From DASUFH01 sp036274645 (GTDB taxonomy: Bacteria; Acidobacteriota; Terriglobia; 20CM-2-55-15): 9,228 nucleotides of DNA. The stretch spans positions 1 to 9,228 of the forward strand of contig DASUFH010000133.1 in assembly GCA_036274645.1 (NCBI GenBank), given 5' to 3'. Below the pieces are notes generated by a model. It did not search any database. It saw nothing but the letters and a program-made list of their open reading frames with translations, and had not been told where the DNA came from. Made by a program: the position numbers and the translations under genes. This document shows, one piece after another, positions 1 to 6,386 of the stretch; within the stretch, counting starts at the first letter, position 1, and the number at the start of each line of letters is the position of its first letter.

Positions 1-2
1 GG

Positions 3-725
3 ACCCTCGGACGCCTGTCCAGCGGTTTGCGCATCAACAGTTCCGGTGATGACGCGGCCGGACTGGCTGTTGCCAACAAATATCGTTCGGATGTGGCCAT
101 CCTGAACGTCGGCGTGCGCAACGCCAATGATGGTTTGAGCAAGCTTCAGATCGCCGACGGCGCCCTGAACAACATCTCGAACCTTCTGGATCGCGCCGCG
201 GTTCTGGCCACACAGTCCGCGTCTGGTTCGTTCGACGGTGATCGCACCGTGCTCGACGACGAGTTCCAGGCGGTTCTGAGTGAAATCACCCGCGAAGCGA
301 ACGTCGCCGGTCTGGACGCCGACACCTCGTACTCCGTGTTCATCAGCAACGATGGGACGGACGGGTCCATCGACGTGGCATTCGGCACGGCGACCGCCAG
401 CGCGCTGGGTGTGACCGCCAGCACGGTCAGCATTTCCACCGCATCCGGCGCGTCCAGCGCTCTGACGTCGATTTCCTCCGCCATCACGAGCCTGGGCACG
501 ATCCAGGGCGCGGTGGGTTCAGCGGAAAACCGGCTCCAGTTTGCCATCAGCCTAGCGCAGTCCCAGATCGTGAACAAGACGGCGGCCGAAAGCCGTATCC
601 GCGACGCGAACATCGCGGAGGAAAGCGCCAACCTGACCCGCTACAACATTCTGACGCAGAGCGGTCTGGCGGCCCTGGCTCAGGCGAACCAGGCCACGTC
701 GTCGGTGCTCTCGCTGCTGCGGTAG
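3..725 (+). CDS. fliC: Flagellin, 3' part (5' end outside window)
   Basis: Flagellin is the exported subunit of the flagellar filament. The frame is open from base 3 and reads TLGRLSSGLRINSSGDDAAG, the signature of the conserved N-terminal D0/D1 region. About 27 N-terminal residues are therefore probably missing, by comparison with enterobacterial flagellin. The C-terminus (SRIRDANIAEESANLTRYN, then LAQANQATSSVLSLLR) is the classic flagellin C-terminal D1/D0 helix. Only about 100 residues separate the two conserved ends, so the complete protein would be about 267 residues, a short flagellin with little or no variable outer domain. A TTG at base 27 is an internal Leu codon, not the start. In the stretch matching the TLR5-contact helix, the key Arg appears to be kept (LLDRAAVLATQ), but the next Arg and Glu of the enteric sequence are Ala and Val. 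FliD and FliS follow downstream. The identification is secure; the true start cannot be seen. Confidence 0.96.
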   Translation, partial: TLGRLSSGLRINSSGDDAAGLAVANKYRSDVAILNVGVRNANDGLSKLQIADGALNNISNLLDRAAVLATQSASGSFDGDRTVLDDEFQAVLSEITREANVAGLDADTSYSVFISNDGTDGSIDVAFGTATASALGVTASTVSISTASGASSALTSISSAITSLGTIQGAVGSAENRLQFAISLAQSQIVNKTAAESRIRDANIAEESANLTRYNILTQSGLAALAQANQATSSVLSLLR

Positions 726-736
726 TTCGTCTCCCG

Positions 737-765
737 CCTCATCCGGCCCGTAAAGCCGGATGAGG
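737..765 (+). terminator. Hairpin just after flagellin stop
   Basis: CCTCATCCGGC and GCCGGATGAGG form a perfect 11-bp stem around a 7-base loop, 11 bases after the flagellin stop. The tail is only TGTTTGGGGG, so it lacks a proper U-tract. It may act as a transcript-stabilising 3' structure or a weak terminator for the abundant flagellin mRNA. The stem is seen directly; the function is inferred. Confidence 0.5.
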
Positions 766-785
766 TGTTTGGGGGATTTGGTCCG

Positions 786-830
786 AAAACTGCCACTGCG
801 CGAGTGGCATGGAAACACCGGCAGTTTTTT
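786..830 (+). terminator. U-tailed terminator-like hairpin with a competing inner hairpin
   Basis: AAAACTGCC (786-794) and GGCAGTTTT (820-828) form a perfect 9-bp stem that runs into a T6 tract (825-830), the layout of an intrinsic terminator, although the 25-base loop is long. Inside it, TGCCACT (791-797) and AGTGGCA (803-809) form a second perfect stem with a GCGCG loop that uses four of the same bases, so the two folds exclude each other. It lies between flagellin and fliD and could separate their expression levels. Confidence 0.5.
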
Positions 831-870
831 CCTCAATGAGACGTATTAGGCCGATTTGCGGGATGGCTTC

Positions 871-2229
871 ATGGCGGCGGTAACACTCAGCGGCTTCAAC
901 AATATCGATTTTCAATCGATCGTCAAAATCATCATTCAGGCGGAACGGCAGCCCATCGATCGTCTCCAGGCCGATCAGAAGACGGAACAAAGCCGGCTCA
1001 CCGCCTACCAGAACCTTACTTCCGCGCTGACCCGTATCGAGGACGCGTTCGCCGCGCTGAAGGCGCCCACGGCTTTTGGCGATCTGTCGGCGGCGTCTTC
1101 GGACTCTTCCATCCTGAAAGTTTCCGCGACGTCCGCGGCGTCCAGGGGGACATTTTCGATCAACGTGACGTCCCTTGCCCGCCCGCAGGTGACCGCTTCC
1201 GCGGTCCGGCAGTTCGACGACATCAACGCGGACATCATCGACGGCGGCGCCTTTTCGATCACACAGGGTGGAACGACAACCGGCATCGACCTCACCGGAG
1301 TCACGACGCTGACCCAGCTGCGGGACGCCATCAACGCGCACCAGGCAAGTGTCAAGGCGGCGATCATCAACGACGGATCCTCCCTGGATTCGCCGACCCG
1401 TCCGTTCCGCCTCGTGCTGACCAGCGCATCATCCGGCGCGGCTGCGGGATTCACCGTCGACGATCAGACTTCTTTCGGCGGTGGGGCGGCCGGAAGCGTG
1501 CTCAATCTATCGACCGATCCGACGTCTGGAACGGCTCTCGATACCCAGCTGCAGTACAACGGCATCCCGATTACCAGCTCCTCCACCACAGTGAGCGGCG
1601 CGATTCCCGGTCTGACCCTGAATGTGCTGAAGACCGGGACGTCCGTCGTAACGGTGGACAACGACCAGACCCCCCTCAAGTCAAAGCTCACTGAAGTGGT
1701 GAACGCGTTCAACGCGTTCAATGATTTTGTCCAGGCCCAGTCCAAGCTGCCCGCGCAGGGAGCCGCCCGGTCGCCGCTTTCCACGGATCCGCTGCTCCGC
1801 AGTCTGAACCGCCAGCTCCGCAACTACCTGACGTCCAACCAGGCCAGCTCCGGAAGCTTCAGGAATCTTGCCGCGCTCGGGTTCAAGGTGGATCAGGCCG
1901 GCAAGCTGAGCATCGACAATGCGATTCTCGATCGCGCGCTGACCGGCAATCTGGACGACGTGAAGGCATTTTTCGTCGATGCTTCCGGCTTCGCCGCCAG
2001 GGTTGGCGATGCGATCGAAGGATTCAACAGTTCCATTCAGTCCGTTGAATCGCGTGTGCGCGAGACGATCAGCTCCTACGGCAAACGCATCGCCGCCATG
2101 GAAGGCCAGCTCGCGTTGCGTGAAGACTCCCTCACCCGGCAGTTCGCCGCAGCCGATCAGGCCATCAGCCAGCTGAACTCCCAGTCGAACGCGCTCAATT
2201 CGCTGAGCAGTCTCTACAAACTCTACTAA
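871..2229 (+). CDS. fliD: Flagellar filament cap protein FliD (hook-associated protein 2)
   Basis: FliD forms the cap at the distal tip of the flagellum and folds incoming flagellin into the filament outside the cell. The N-terminus carries the FliD_N pattern (TLSGFNNIDFQSIV near residues 5-18, followed by a helical stretch to about residue 65). The C-terminal half has the FliD_C pattern: a Leu/Asn-rich 'LSIDNAILDRAL' region, then a long amphipathic coiled coil ending in NALNSLSSLYKLY. From the ATG at 871 the protein has 452 residues, a usual FliD length. I chose this ATG because GGGATGG (860-866) lies 4 bases upstream and the protein then begins MAAVTLSGF, as FliD proteins do. An in-frame TTG at 856 would add five residues. 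fliS follows after 22 bases, which suggests one transcript. No sign of truncation or frameshift. Confidence 0.95.
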   Translation: MAAVTLSGFNNIDFQSIVKIIIQAERQPIDRLQADQKTEQSRLTAYQNLTSALTRIEDAFAALKAPTAFGDLSAASSDSSILKVSATSAASRGTFSINVTSLARPQVTASAVRQFDDINADIIDGGAFSITQGGTTTGIDLTGVTTLTQLRDAINAHQASVKAAIINDGSSLDSPTRPFRLVLTSASSGAAAGFTVDDQTSFGGGAAGSVLNLSTDPTSGTALDTQLQYNGIPITSSSTTVSGAIPGLTLNVLKTGTSVVTVDNDQTPLKSKLTEVVNAFNAFNDFVQAQSKLPAQGAARSPLSTDPLLRSLNRQLRNYLTSNQASSGSFRNLAALGFKVDQAGKLSIDNAILDRALTGNLDDVKAFFVDASGFAARVGDAIEGFNSSIQSVESRVRETISSYGKRIAAMEGQLALREDSLTRQFAAADQAISQLNSQSNALNSLSSLYKLY

Positions 2230-2251
2230 CGTTGAAATCGGAGGCGCATTC

Positions 2252-2710
2252 ATGAGTTCCCATAGCGCAGGCAATGTTTACCGCCAGGTCGAAGTGTGCG
2301 GATCCAACCGGGTCCAGCTTGTGGTGATGCTGTACGACGGCGCGATTCGGTTCCTTCGGGACGCGTCCATCGCGGCGGAGAAAAACGATGTCCGCCGCCG
2401 CGGCTTTGCCGTCAACAGGGCGCTGGCAATCCTTGGCGAACTGCAGTCCACGCTCAATTTCGAAGAAGGCGCCGAGATCGCGCAGTCGCTGGACCGTCTG
2501 TACACGTACCTGACCGGCAGCATTCTCGACGCCAACCTGAAAGGCGAGAGCGATGGCTTCGCCGAAGCGATCCGACTGCTGCAGGTCCTGAACTCCGCAT
2601 GGACAGAAGTGTCCACGAAGTCCGGCGGATCTCCGGCGCCGGCGGCTCCCTCCGTGTCCGAAGCCGCGGCCACGCATTCCGGATGCGGCGCTATGGAGTT
2701 CTTTGGATAG
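2252..2710 (+). CDS. fliS: Flagellin export chaperone FliS
   Basis: FliS is a small cytoplasmic helical chaperone that binds the C-terminal D0 helix of flagellin, prevents early polymerisation and hands it to the export gate. The family hallmark VQLVVMLYDGAIRFL lies at residues 21-35, followed by the usual helices (RRRGFAVNRALAILGELQSTL; DRLYTYLTGSILDANL). The start at 2252 is supported by GGAGG (2240-2244) seven bases upstream. The protein has 152 residues, about 20 more than a typical FliS. The excess is a Pro/Ala/Ser-rich tail after about residue 123 that ends AMEFFG and may be disordered. The next gene starts 2 bases after this stop, so the two are probably translationally coupled. Confidence 0.95.
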   Translation: MSSHSAGNVYRQVEVCGSNRVQLVVMLYDGAIRFLRDASIAAEKNDVRRRGFAVNRALAILGELQSTLNFEEGAEIAQSLDRLYTYLTGSILDANLKGESDGFAEAIRLLQVLNSAWTEVSTKSGGSPAPAAPSVSEAAATHSGCGAMEFFG

Positions 2711-2712
2711 CA

Positions 2713-3126
2713 ATGAGTCGAGCCGACCGAGGCCTGCCGATGGAAATGACATTCGAGGGCGCCGTGGAGCTGCTGGAGCAGCTCCACACACTGGCGCAGA
2801 CGGAAACACTGATCATCGAGGCCCGCAATCCTGATGATCTGATCGCTGTTGCCGAGGCCAAAGCCCAACTCGTCAATCGGCTGCTCGAGGTCAACGACTC
2901 CATCCACTGCTTCACGCAGTCCACGTCGCGGCGCCGTCGTCCGGAGTTGTCGGACTTCAAGCTGAAAGCCCTGCAGCTGATCGAGCGGATCTCACGGGTT
3001 GAGGAAGGGAACCTGAAACGCCTCGAATCGGCGAAACAGGAAGTCATCCAACGCTCCCGCGCTCTCCAGGATGACCGAAGGCTGCTGAGCGCTTACGGAC
3101 AACTCGATTCAACCAACAATCCCTGA
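2713..3126 (+). CDS. Small helical protein in the fliT position, putative flagellar chaperone
   Basis: A 137-residue, charged, Leu-rich protein predicted to be almost wholly helical, with coiled-coil-like stretches (EGAVELLEQLHTLAQTE near the N-terminus; VEEGNLKRLESAKQEVIQRS near the C-terminus). It has no signal peptide or membrane segment. Position directly after fliS, size and helical make-up fit a FliT- or FlgN-like export chaperone, FliT being the chaperone of FliD in enteric bacteria. The sequence itself has no motif I recognise with certainty, so this role is an inference from context. The start is uncertain: ATG 2713 sits 2 bases after the fliS stop with only a weak GGA upstream, while ATG 2740 (128 residues) has GAGG (2729-2732) seven bases upstream and may be the real one. 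The frame stays open upstream through fliS, but that part is fliS read out of frame. Confidence 0.75.
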   Translation: MSRADRGLPMEMTFEGAVELLEQLHTLAQTETLIIEARNPDDLIAVAEAKAQLVNRLLEVNDSIHCFTQSTSRRRRPELSDFKLKALQLIERISRVEEGNLKRLESAKQEVIQRSRALQDDRRLLSAYGQLDSTNNP

Positions 3127-3130
3127 TTCA

Positions 3131-4318
3131 ATGGGTCTATCACCAATGGACAACGATTGCCTCGTCAACCGTCTTCCGGTTTATCTCCCGACTGTCGAAG
3201 TGGAAGCTTATGAAGTGCGCTCCCGGGCCAATCAGGCTGAAGCGCGCGCAATCTTTAACATGTTCAAGGATACCGGACTGGAGCAGCTGACCGGAGAGCA
3301 CGACGCGTTTATTAGTCTGAGTCCCCAGTTGGACAGCGTGGCGCTTCTCGAGGGCGCGCCCAAATCGCGCCTGATCCTAGGATATTTTGACGATTATCTG
3401 CCGGGCGAGATCCACGGTGAGACGCTTTCCGGGGTAATCCAGGAAGGCTACCGCTTTGCATTGTCCGACCGGCTCTGCCAGAACGGGCTGTTGGCAATGG
3501 CTCCCCAGGCTTATGCGGTAAGGCTGGATGTGACCCAGTACGCGCCGGACGAACTCGAACAGCGGGCGACCCAGCTCCGGGCGGAGGGCTGCCGGCTCCT
3601 GGCGACCAATGTCGACACCTACGACGACTTTGAGTTCTGCAAGAGCCTGAACTTCGATTTCTATCAGGGCGTCTTCCTGTGCAAGCCGGCGCGGCAAAAA
3701 GGCGACATTGCGGTCAACCGTCTGGCGATGGTCCACCTGCTGTCAAAACTGCAGAAGCCAAATATCGACATGGCAGAACTGGAGCAGGTCATCTCGCAGG
3801 ATGTGGCTCTCAGCTACCGGTTGCTGCGATTTTCAAATTCCGCCGCTACGGGACTCCGCCGGGAAGTCACGTCGATCGGCCACGCCCTGCGCATGGCCGG
3901 CATGGACCGCATTCGCGTCTGGGCCAGCGCGCTCCTGCTTTCGTCGGTTGACGACAAACCGAAGGAATTGATGAACACCGCGTTTGTCCGCGGAAAGATG
4001 TGCGAGGGGCTGGCCGCCCTGTTGAAGGTTCCGGAAAAAGAGCCCTACATGTTCACGGGATTCCTCTCCGTTCTGGACGCCCTGCTCGATTGCCCCATGG
4101 CCCAGGCGCTCGAGGAACTGCCGCTCGCCGACGAGGTCCGCGGCGCCTTGCTTGCGCATGAAGGAAGGATCGGCCAGGCCCTGCGTTGCTCAATTGCTTA
4201 CGAACGGGCGGAATGGGAGGATGTGCAATTCTACGGACTATCCTCCGCGCAGATTCGCGATACCTATCTCAACGCGTTGACCTGGGCCCGCCAGTTGATG
4301 GCGGGACTTAAGGCATAG
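3131..4318 (+). CDS. Degenerate-EAL / HDOD signalling protein (YuxH/CdgJ type)
   Basis: A 395-residue cytoplasmic protein with an N-terminal EAL-like domain (about 14-190) and a C-terminal HDOD domain (about 195-395). The EAL fold is suggested by the start (LPVYLPTVEVEAYEVRSRA, residues 15-33, matching the usual 'RQPIxxxxxxVxAYELLYR') and by DFYQGVFLCKP (176-186). The catalytic E-[AV]-L motif is absent and the metal-binding acidic residues cannot be recognised. It is therefore probably not an active c-di-GMP phosphodiesterase, as is known for the YuxH/CdgJ family. The HDOD part shows typical text (LEQVISQDVALSYRLLRFSN; FLSVLDALLDCPMAQALEEL). CdgJ-type proteins affect motility in vibrios, which fits the flagellar neighbourhood. 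It begins 4 bases after the preceding stop. There is no clear Shine-Dalgarno; ATG 3146 is an alternative start five codons in. Confidence 0.88.
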   Translation: MGLSPMDNDCLVNRLPVYLPTVEVEAYEVRSRANQAEARAIFNMFKDTGLEQLTGEHDAFISLSPQLDSVALLEGAPKSRLILGYFDDYLPGEIHGETLSGVIQEGYRFALSDRLCQNGLLAMAPQAYAVRLDVTQYAPDELEQRATQLRAEGCRLLATNVDTYDDFEFCKSLNFDFYQGVFLCKPARQKGDIAVNRLAMVHLLSKLQKPNIDMAELEQVISQDVALSYRLLRFSNSAATGLRREVTSIGHALRMAGMDRIRVWASALLLSSVDDKPKELMNTAFVRGKMCEGLAALLKVPEKEPYMFTGFLSVLDALLDCPMAQALEELPLADEVRGALLAHEGRIGQALRCSIAYERAEWEDVQFYGLSSAQIRDTYLNALTWARQLMAGLKA

Positions 4319-4793
4319 TCCCGGACTCTGGACAGAGGGTGCGGAGGGCCAGGAGGCAAACAACCGAGCCATAAGCCGAAAGGTTGAACCGGTGGATAAG
4401 GCCGATGTGGGATGTGGCTAAGCTGCGTAGGAAGCCGAAGCTCCCAGCCAGAACGGTGGAAAGGGCATATTACGCGTTCTGGACACCCCGACGCTTTTGC
4501 CGGATAGCGCGGTTGGAAAGAGGCGGGTGCCGAACTCAGGAGACCTGTACCGCAGAGGAACTGGCGCTCATGCTCAAGAGAGCCGAAGAACCAGGCGGTC
4601 AGGAATCAGAGCGCCCATGGTAGCGATGAAATTCCGTAACTGGAATGGAGCGACGGGAGCGCAGGTGAGGATATGCCCGGAGTGAGGCAGAAGAGACCCC
4701 AGCGGCGTGACTGTCGCAAGACTATCGCACGCACGCTCGCGCTAGGCGCGACCTGTCCGCCTCAGCCGGAGGCATTAAGGCAACCCATCCAGG

Positions 4794-4826
4794 GCAGGTG
4801 GCGGTCGACTGCCGACCGCCACCTGC
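4794..4826 (+). other. Perfect 14-bp hairpin at the intron domain IV position
   Basis: GCAGGTGGCGGTCG (4794-4807) and CGACCGCCACCTGC (4813-4826) are exact reverse complements around the loop ACTGC. It lies upstream of domain V, where domain IV normally holds the maturase gene, so it looks like a closed, protein-less domain IV. Seen directly; the domain assignment is inferred from order. Confidence 0.75.
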
Positions 4827-4882
4827 GCATATCGGCGGGGCGTCCTCCCCACCGACACGCGGTCTTGTCGACCCTCACTGGA

Positions 4883-4915
4883 GAGCCGGATGCGGGAAAT
4901 CCGCCTGTCCGGTTC
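4883..4915 (+). ncRNA. Group II intron domain V (catalytic hairpin)
   Basis: GAGCCGGA (4883-4890) pairs over eight positions (one G-U) with TCCGGTTC (4908-4915). The upper stem GCGG/CCGC closes on a GAAAT loop, and a two-base TG bulge lies on the 3' side. This is the domain V layout, with the AGC catalytic triad at positions 2-4. It is 33 nt long against the usual 34. It is the strongest single piece of evidence for the intron, and nothing in it suggests loss of the catalytic core. Confidence 0.88.
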
Positions 4916-4959
4916 GACGGGAGGGCGGCCGGAACTCAATCCGGTCTCCCTGTCCCGAT
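4916..4959 (+). ncRNA. Group II intron domain VI and 3' end
   Basis: GACGGGAG (4916-4923) pairs with CTCCC (4946-4950) and GTC (4952-4954), leaving T4951 bulged. An inner stem CCGGA/TCCGG (4929-4933/4940-4944) closes the arm. The intron then ends CCGAT, an AY end, eight bases after the bulge, which is the normal distance from branch point to 3' splice site. The bulged base would normally be the branch-point A but is T here. The fold was drawn by eye and other registers are possible. Confidence 0.6.
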
Positions 4960-5102
4960 TAGGCAGACGGGGATTCAAAATGCTCCGTTGGCGTCGAGCC
5001 TCCCAGTTTCGTTGCAGACCGAGTACGCGCGACCGGGATCATATTTGCTGATGTCTTTCAGGGACGGTCATTTTGCTGGAAGCGCTTCCTTTTCGTCGCC
5101 TG
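4960..5102. other. Gene-free spacer between intron and convergent methyltransferase
   Basis: No credible gene is seen here. It holds the partial repeat above and a perfect 12-bp palindrome, GGAAGCGCTTCC (5078-5089), followed on the plus strand by TTTTC. The palindrome has no loop bases, so as a terminator it would have to open at its centre. It could equally be a protein-binding site. It lies 13 bases beyond the stop of the minus-strand gene. Confidence 0.5.
4961..4979 (-). repeat. Partial copy of the GTAGGGGCGGT repeat beside the intron 3' end
   Basis: On the minus strand this reads TTGAATCCCCGTCTGCCT. CCCCGTCTGCCT is identical over 12 bases to the start of the repeat at 7164, and TTGA precedes the CCCC in the copies at 7164 and 9194 as well. 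The match stops at 4961, one base past the predicted intron end. The rest of the repeat is not seen on the other side of the intron. It could be a chance match, but the position is suggestive. Confidence 0.45.
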
Positions 5103-6296
5103 CTAAAGCGTCTTGGTACCGCGGATCACCGGATAGTCATAGCCTTCCGGCGCGTCGATGCTCACGGTGTAGCCATACTTCTCCAACAGGGTCCGGTGGT
5201 AGTCCAGACTGGCGTAACGCGCCAGTGACGGTTCCTTATGGCCGAGGTTGGTCTGGAGGAAAACTTCGGGAATGCGCAGGTGAATAGCCCGTATCGCTTC
5301 CGCGAAGAGTTCGCCGAAGTGATAAAGGACGCAGCAGGAAAAAAACACATCGTGCTGCAGGCTGGAAAAGTCGAGCTGCGCGAGATCACAGGCGACGAAC
5401 TCCACACTCTCCGTACCCGGTTGCCCGGCCAGTCGGAACAGGTTCCGCACGAAATAGGCCTGTTCCACGACGTTCTGTCTTGGCAGGTCGGTGTTCGTCG
5501 GCTGGACGGCAGTCTCCAGCCGGTCATAGCCGACCACCCTGTTTGCGCCACGCTGCGCCATGTAAAGGGAGAACAGGCCGCTGTTGCACCCGATGTCGCA
5601 CACGCTCTTTCCCCGAACGTCGGGGAGATTCTTTTCAATGATGAACTCCCACTTGCTGCGTCCCCGCTGGCGATTCCTCAGAAATTCGGGCCGCTCCTTG
5701 AACTCGGGATAAGTGCGTTCGTGAATCACGATGCCCTGTATGTCCAGCGGCGTGTACCACTCCTGGAAATCGTCCTTGAAGTCCGTGACGTACCGGCGAA
5801 GCTGCATCTGCGAACTCAACGCGCCCGGTGTCAGAATCGCCACCGGAACCGACCGGACGCCCTCATGAAGCAACCGGGCCGCGCGGTGCACGCCATCGAG
5901 GATGACCGCCTGTTTTCCGGACGGGGTATCGACCGCTTCACAGATGATGTAGGACGATTGGTAGGGCGGCGCGAGATATGCTCCCGGCTCCGAGAGCAGC
6001 CGATCGAACGCTTCAACGGAATGCTCGGCGCCGTACCCGACCGTCAACCCATGGCGTTCCAGATAGGCCTGGTAGGACGCGCGCTGGCCTTCAAGAAACG
6101 CAAAGTGCGGCGTGCGCCGCAACGGCGTAAGCGCGTGCCGCGCCTGGACGCCTTCCGATTCCGTGACGATCCGGGCCAGTAAAGACTCCAATGGCGCGCG
6201 GCAGATGATGAACGAGCTTCCTTTCATGTGCGCCAGATTGGCGGGCAGCTCAACGGAGAAGGAAAAATTGCGATGGCTCGGCTGGTACCCCTTCAT
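5103..6296 (-). CDS. SAM-dependent methyltransferase with ParB-like N-terminal domain
   Basis: A 397-residue, two-part soluble protein. Residues about 85-160 resemble the ParB/sulfiredoxin-like fold, with the hallmark VILDGVHRAARLLHEGVRSV at 131-150 (DGxHR at 134-138). Residues about 215-397 are a class I methyltransferase: VCDIGCNSGLFSLYMAQRGA (232-251) is the glycine-rich SAM-binding motif I, GYD (256-258) supplies the acidic residue that should bind the ribose, and CDL (303-305) and CCVLYHFG (321-328) fit later motifs. The substrate cannot be told. The methyltransferase part is reminiscent of the DUF1698/CmoB-like group and of enzymes in polysaccharide clusters, and a role in surface or flagellar glycan modification is only a guess from location. 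ATG 6296 has GGAG directly against it, too close for a normal Shine-Dalgarno; ATG 6227 (codon 24, MKGSSF) is an alternative start. It lies 90 bases downstream of terC on the same strand. Confidence 0.85.
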   Translation of the reverse strand: MKGYQPSHRNFSFSVELPANLAHMKGSSFIICRAPLESLLARIVTESEGVQARHALTPLRRTPHFAFLEGQRASYQAYLERHGLTVGYGAEHSVEAFDRLLSEPGAYLAPPYQSSYIICEAVDTPSGKQAVILDGVHRAARLLHEGVRSVPVAILTPGALSSQMQLRRYVTDFKDDFQEWYTPLDIQGIVIHERTYPEFKERPEFLRNRQRGRSKWEFIIEKNLPDVRGKSVCDIGCNSGLFSLYMAQRGANRVVGYDRLETAVQPTNTDLPRQNVVEQAYFVRNLFRLAGQPGTESVEFVACDLAQLDFSSLQHDVFFSCCVLYHFGELFAEAIRAIHLRIPEVFLQTNLGHKEPSLARYASLDYHRTLLEKYGYTVSIDAPEGYDYPVIRGTKTL

Positions 6297-6386
6297 CTCC
6301 GCGCCCCCGCCAGAACCCTGTGAACAAACATCGCGTCAGCCAGCATAGGTCTTTGCTTTTAACACAAAGGACGCCGGAACCCGCGG

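Larger units (their letters stand above)
4339..4959 (+). mobile_element. ORF-less group II intron
   Basis: A self-splicing ribozyme and retroelement, here reduced to its RNA. Evidence: a GTGCG 5' consensus at 4339-4343; a conserved-looking domain I (AACCGAGCCATAAGCCGAAA and later GAGCGCCCATGGTAGCGATG, then a 5-bp stem at 4631-4646); a compact hairpin at the domain IV position; a canonical domain V (4883-4915); and a domain VI-like stem ending near a CGAT 3' end. The 621-base length equals a bare intron core. No reverse transcriptase/maturase is encoded, although bacterial group II introns usually carry one of 400-600 residues in domain IV. The short open frames at 4384-4623, 4497-4685 and 4673-5287 lie on structured RNA and resemble no protein. 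The 5' boundary rests on the consensus and the 3' boundary on the domain VI fold; either could be off by a few bases. It lies on the same strand as the flagellar genes, 20 bases after the EAL-HDOD stop, and interrupts no visible gene. Confidence 0.85.

Noticed and set aside
806..823. Possible sigma-54 promoter (TGGCAT...GGCA)
   Set aside because: The distance between the GG and GC elements is wrong for a -24/-12 promoter.
833..857. Possible sigma-28 flagellar promoter before fliD, with GCCGATTT at 850-857 resembling the -10 GCCGATAA
   Set aside because: The sequence at the right distance upstream (831-838) does not resemble TAAAGTTT, so only half of the promoter is present.
4326..4337. CTCTG-GA-CAGAG inverted repeat just before the intron as a terminator-type target of class C introns
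   Set aside because: A two-base loop cannot close well and the stem is short; it is not enough to assign the intron class or target.
4384..4685. Two short open frames (79 and 62 residues) inside the intron
   Set aside because: They lie on structured intron RNA, overlap each other and show no reverse-transcriptase or maturase motif.
4673..5287. A 204-residue open frame running from the intron into the methyltransferase region
   Set aside because: It spans domains IV-VI and ends inside the opposite-strand gene; its composition looks like chance reading of GC-rich DNA.
5238..6182. A 314-residue plus-strand open frame
   Set aside because: It is antisense to the methyltransferase gene, whose frame shows clear SAM and ParB-like motifs.
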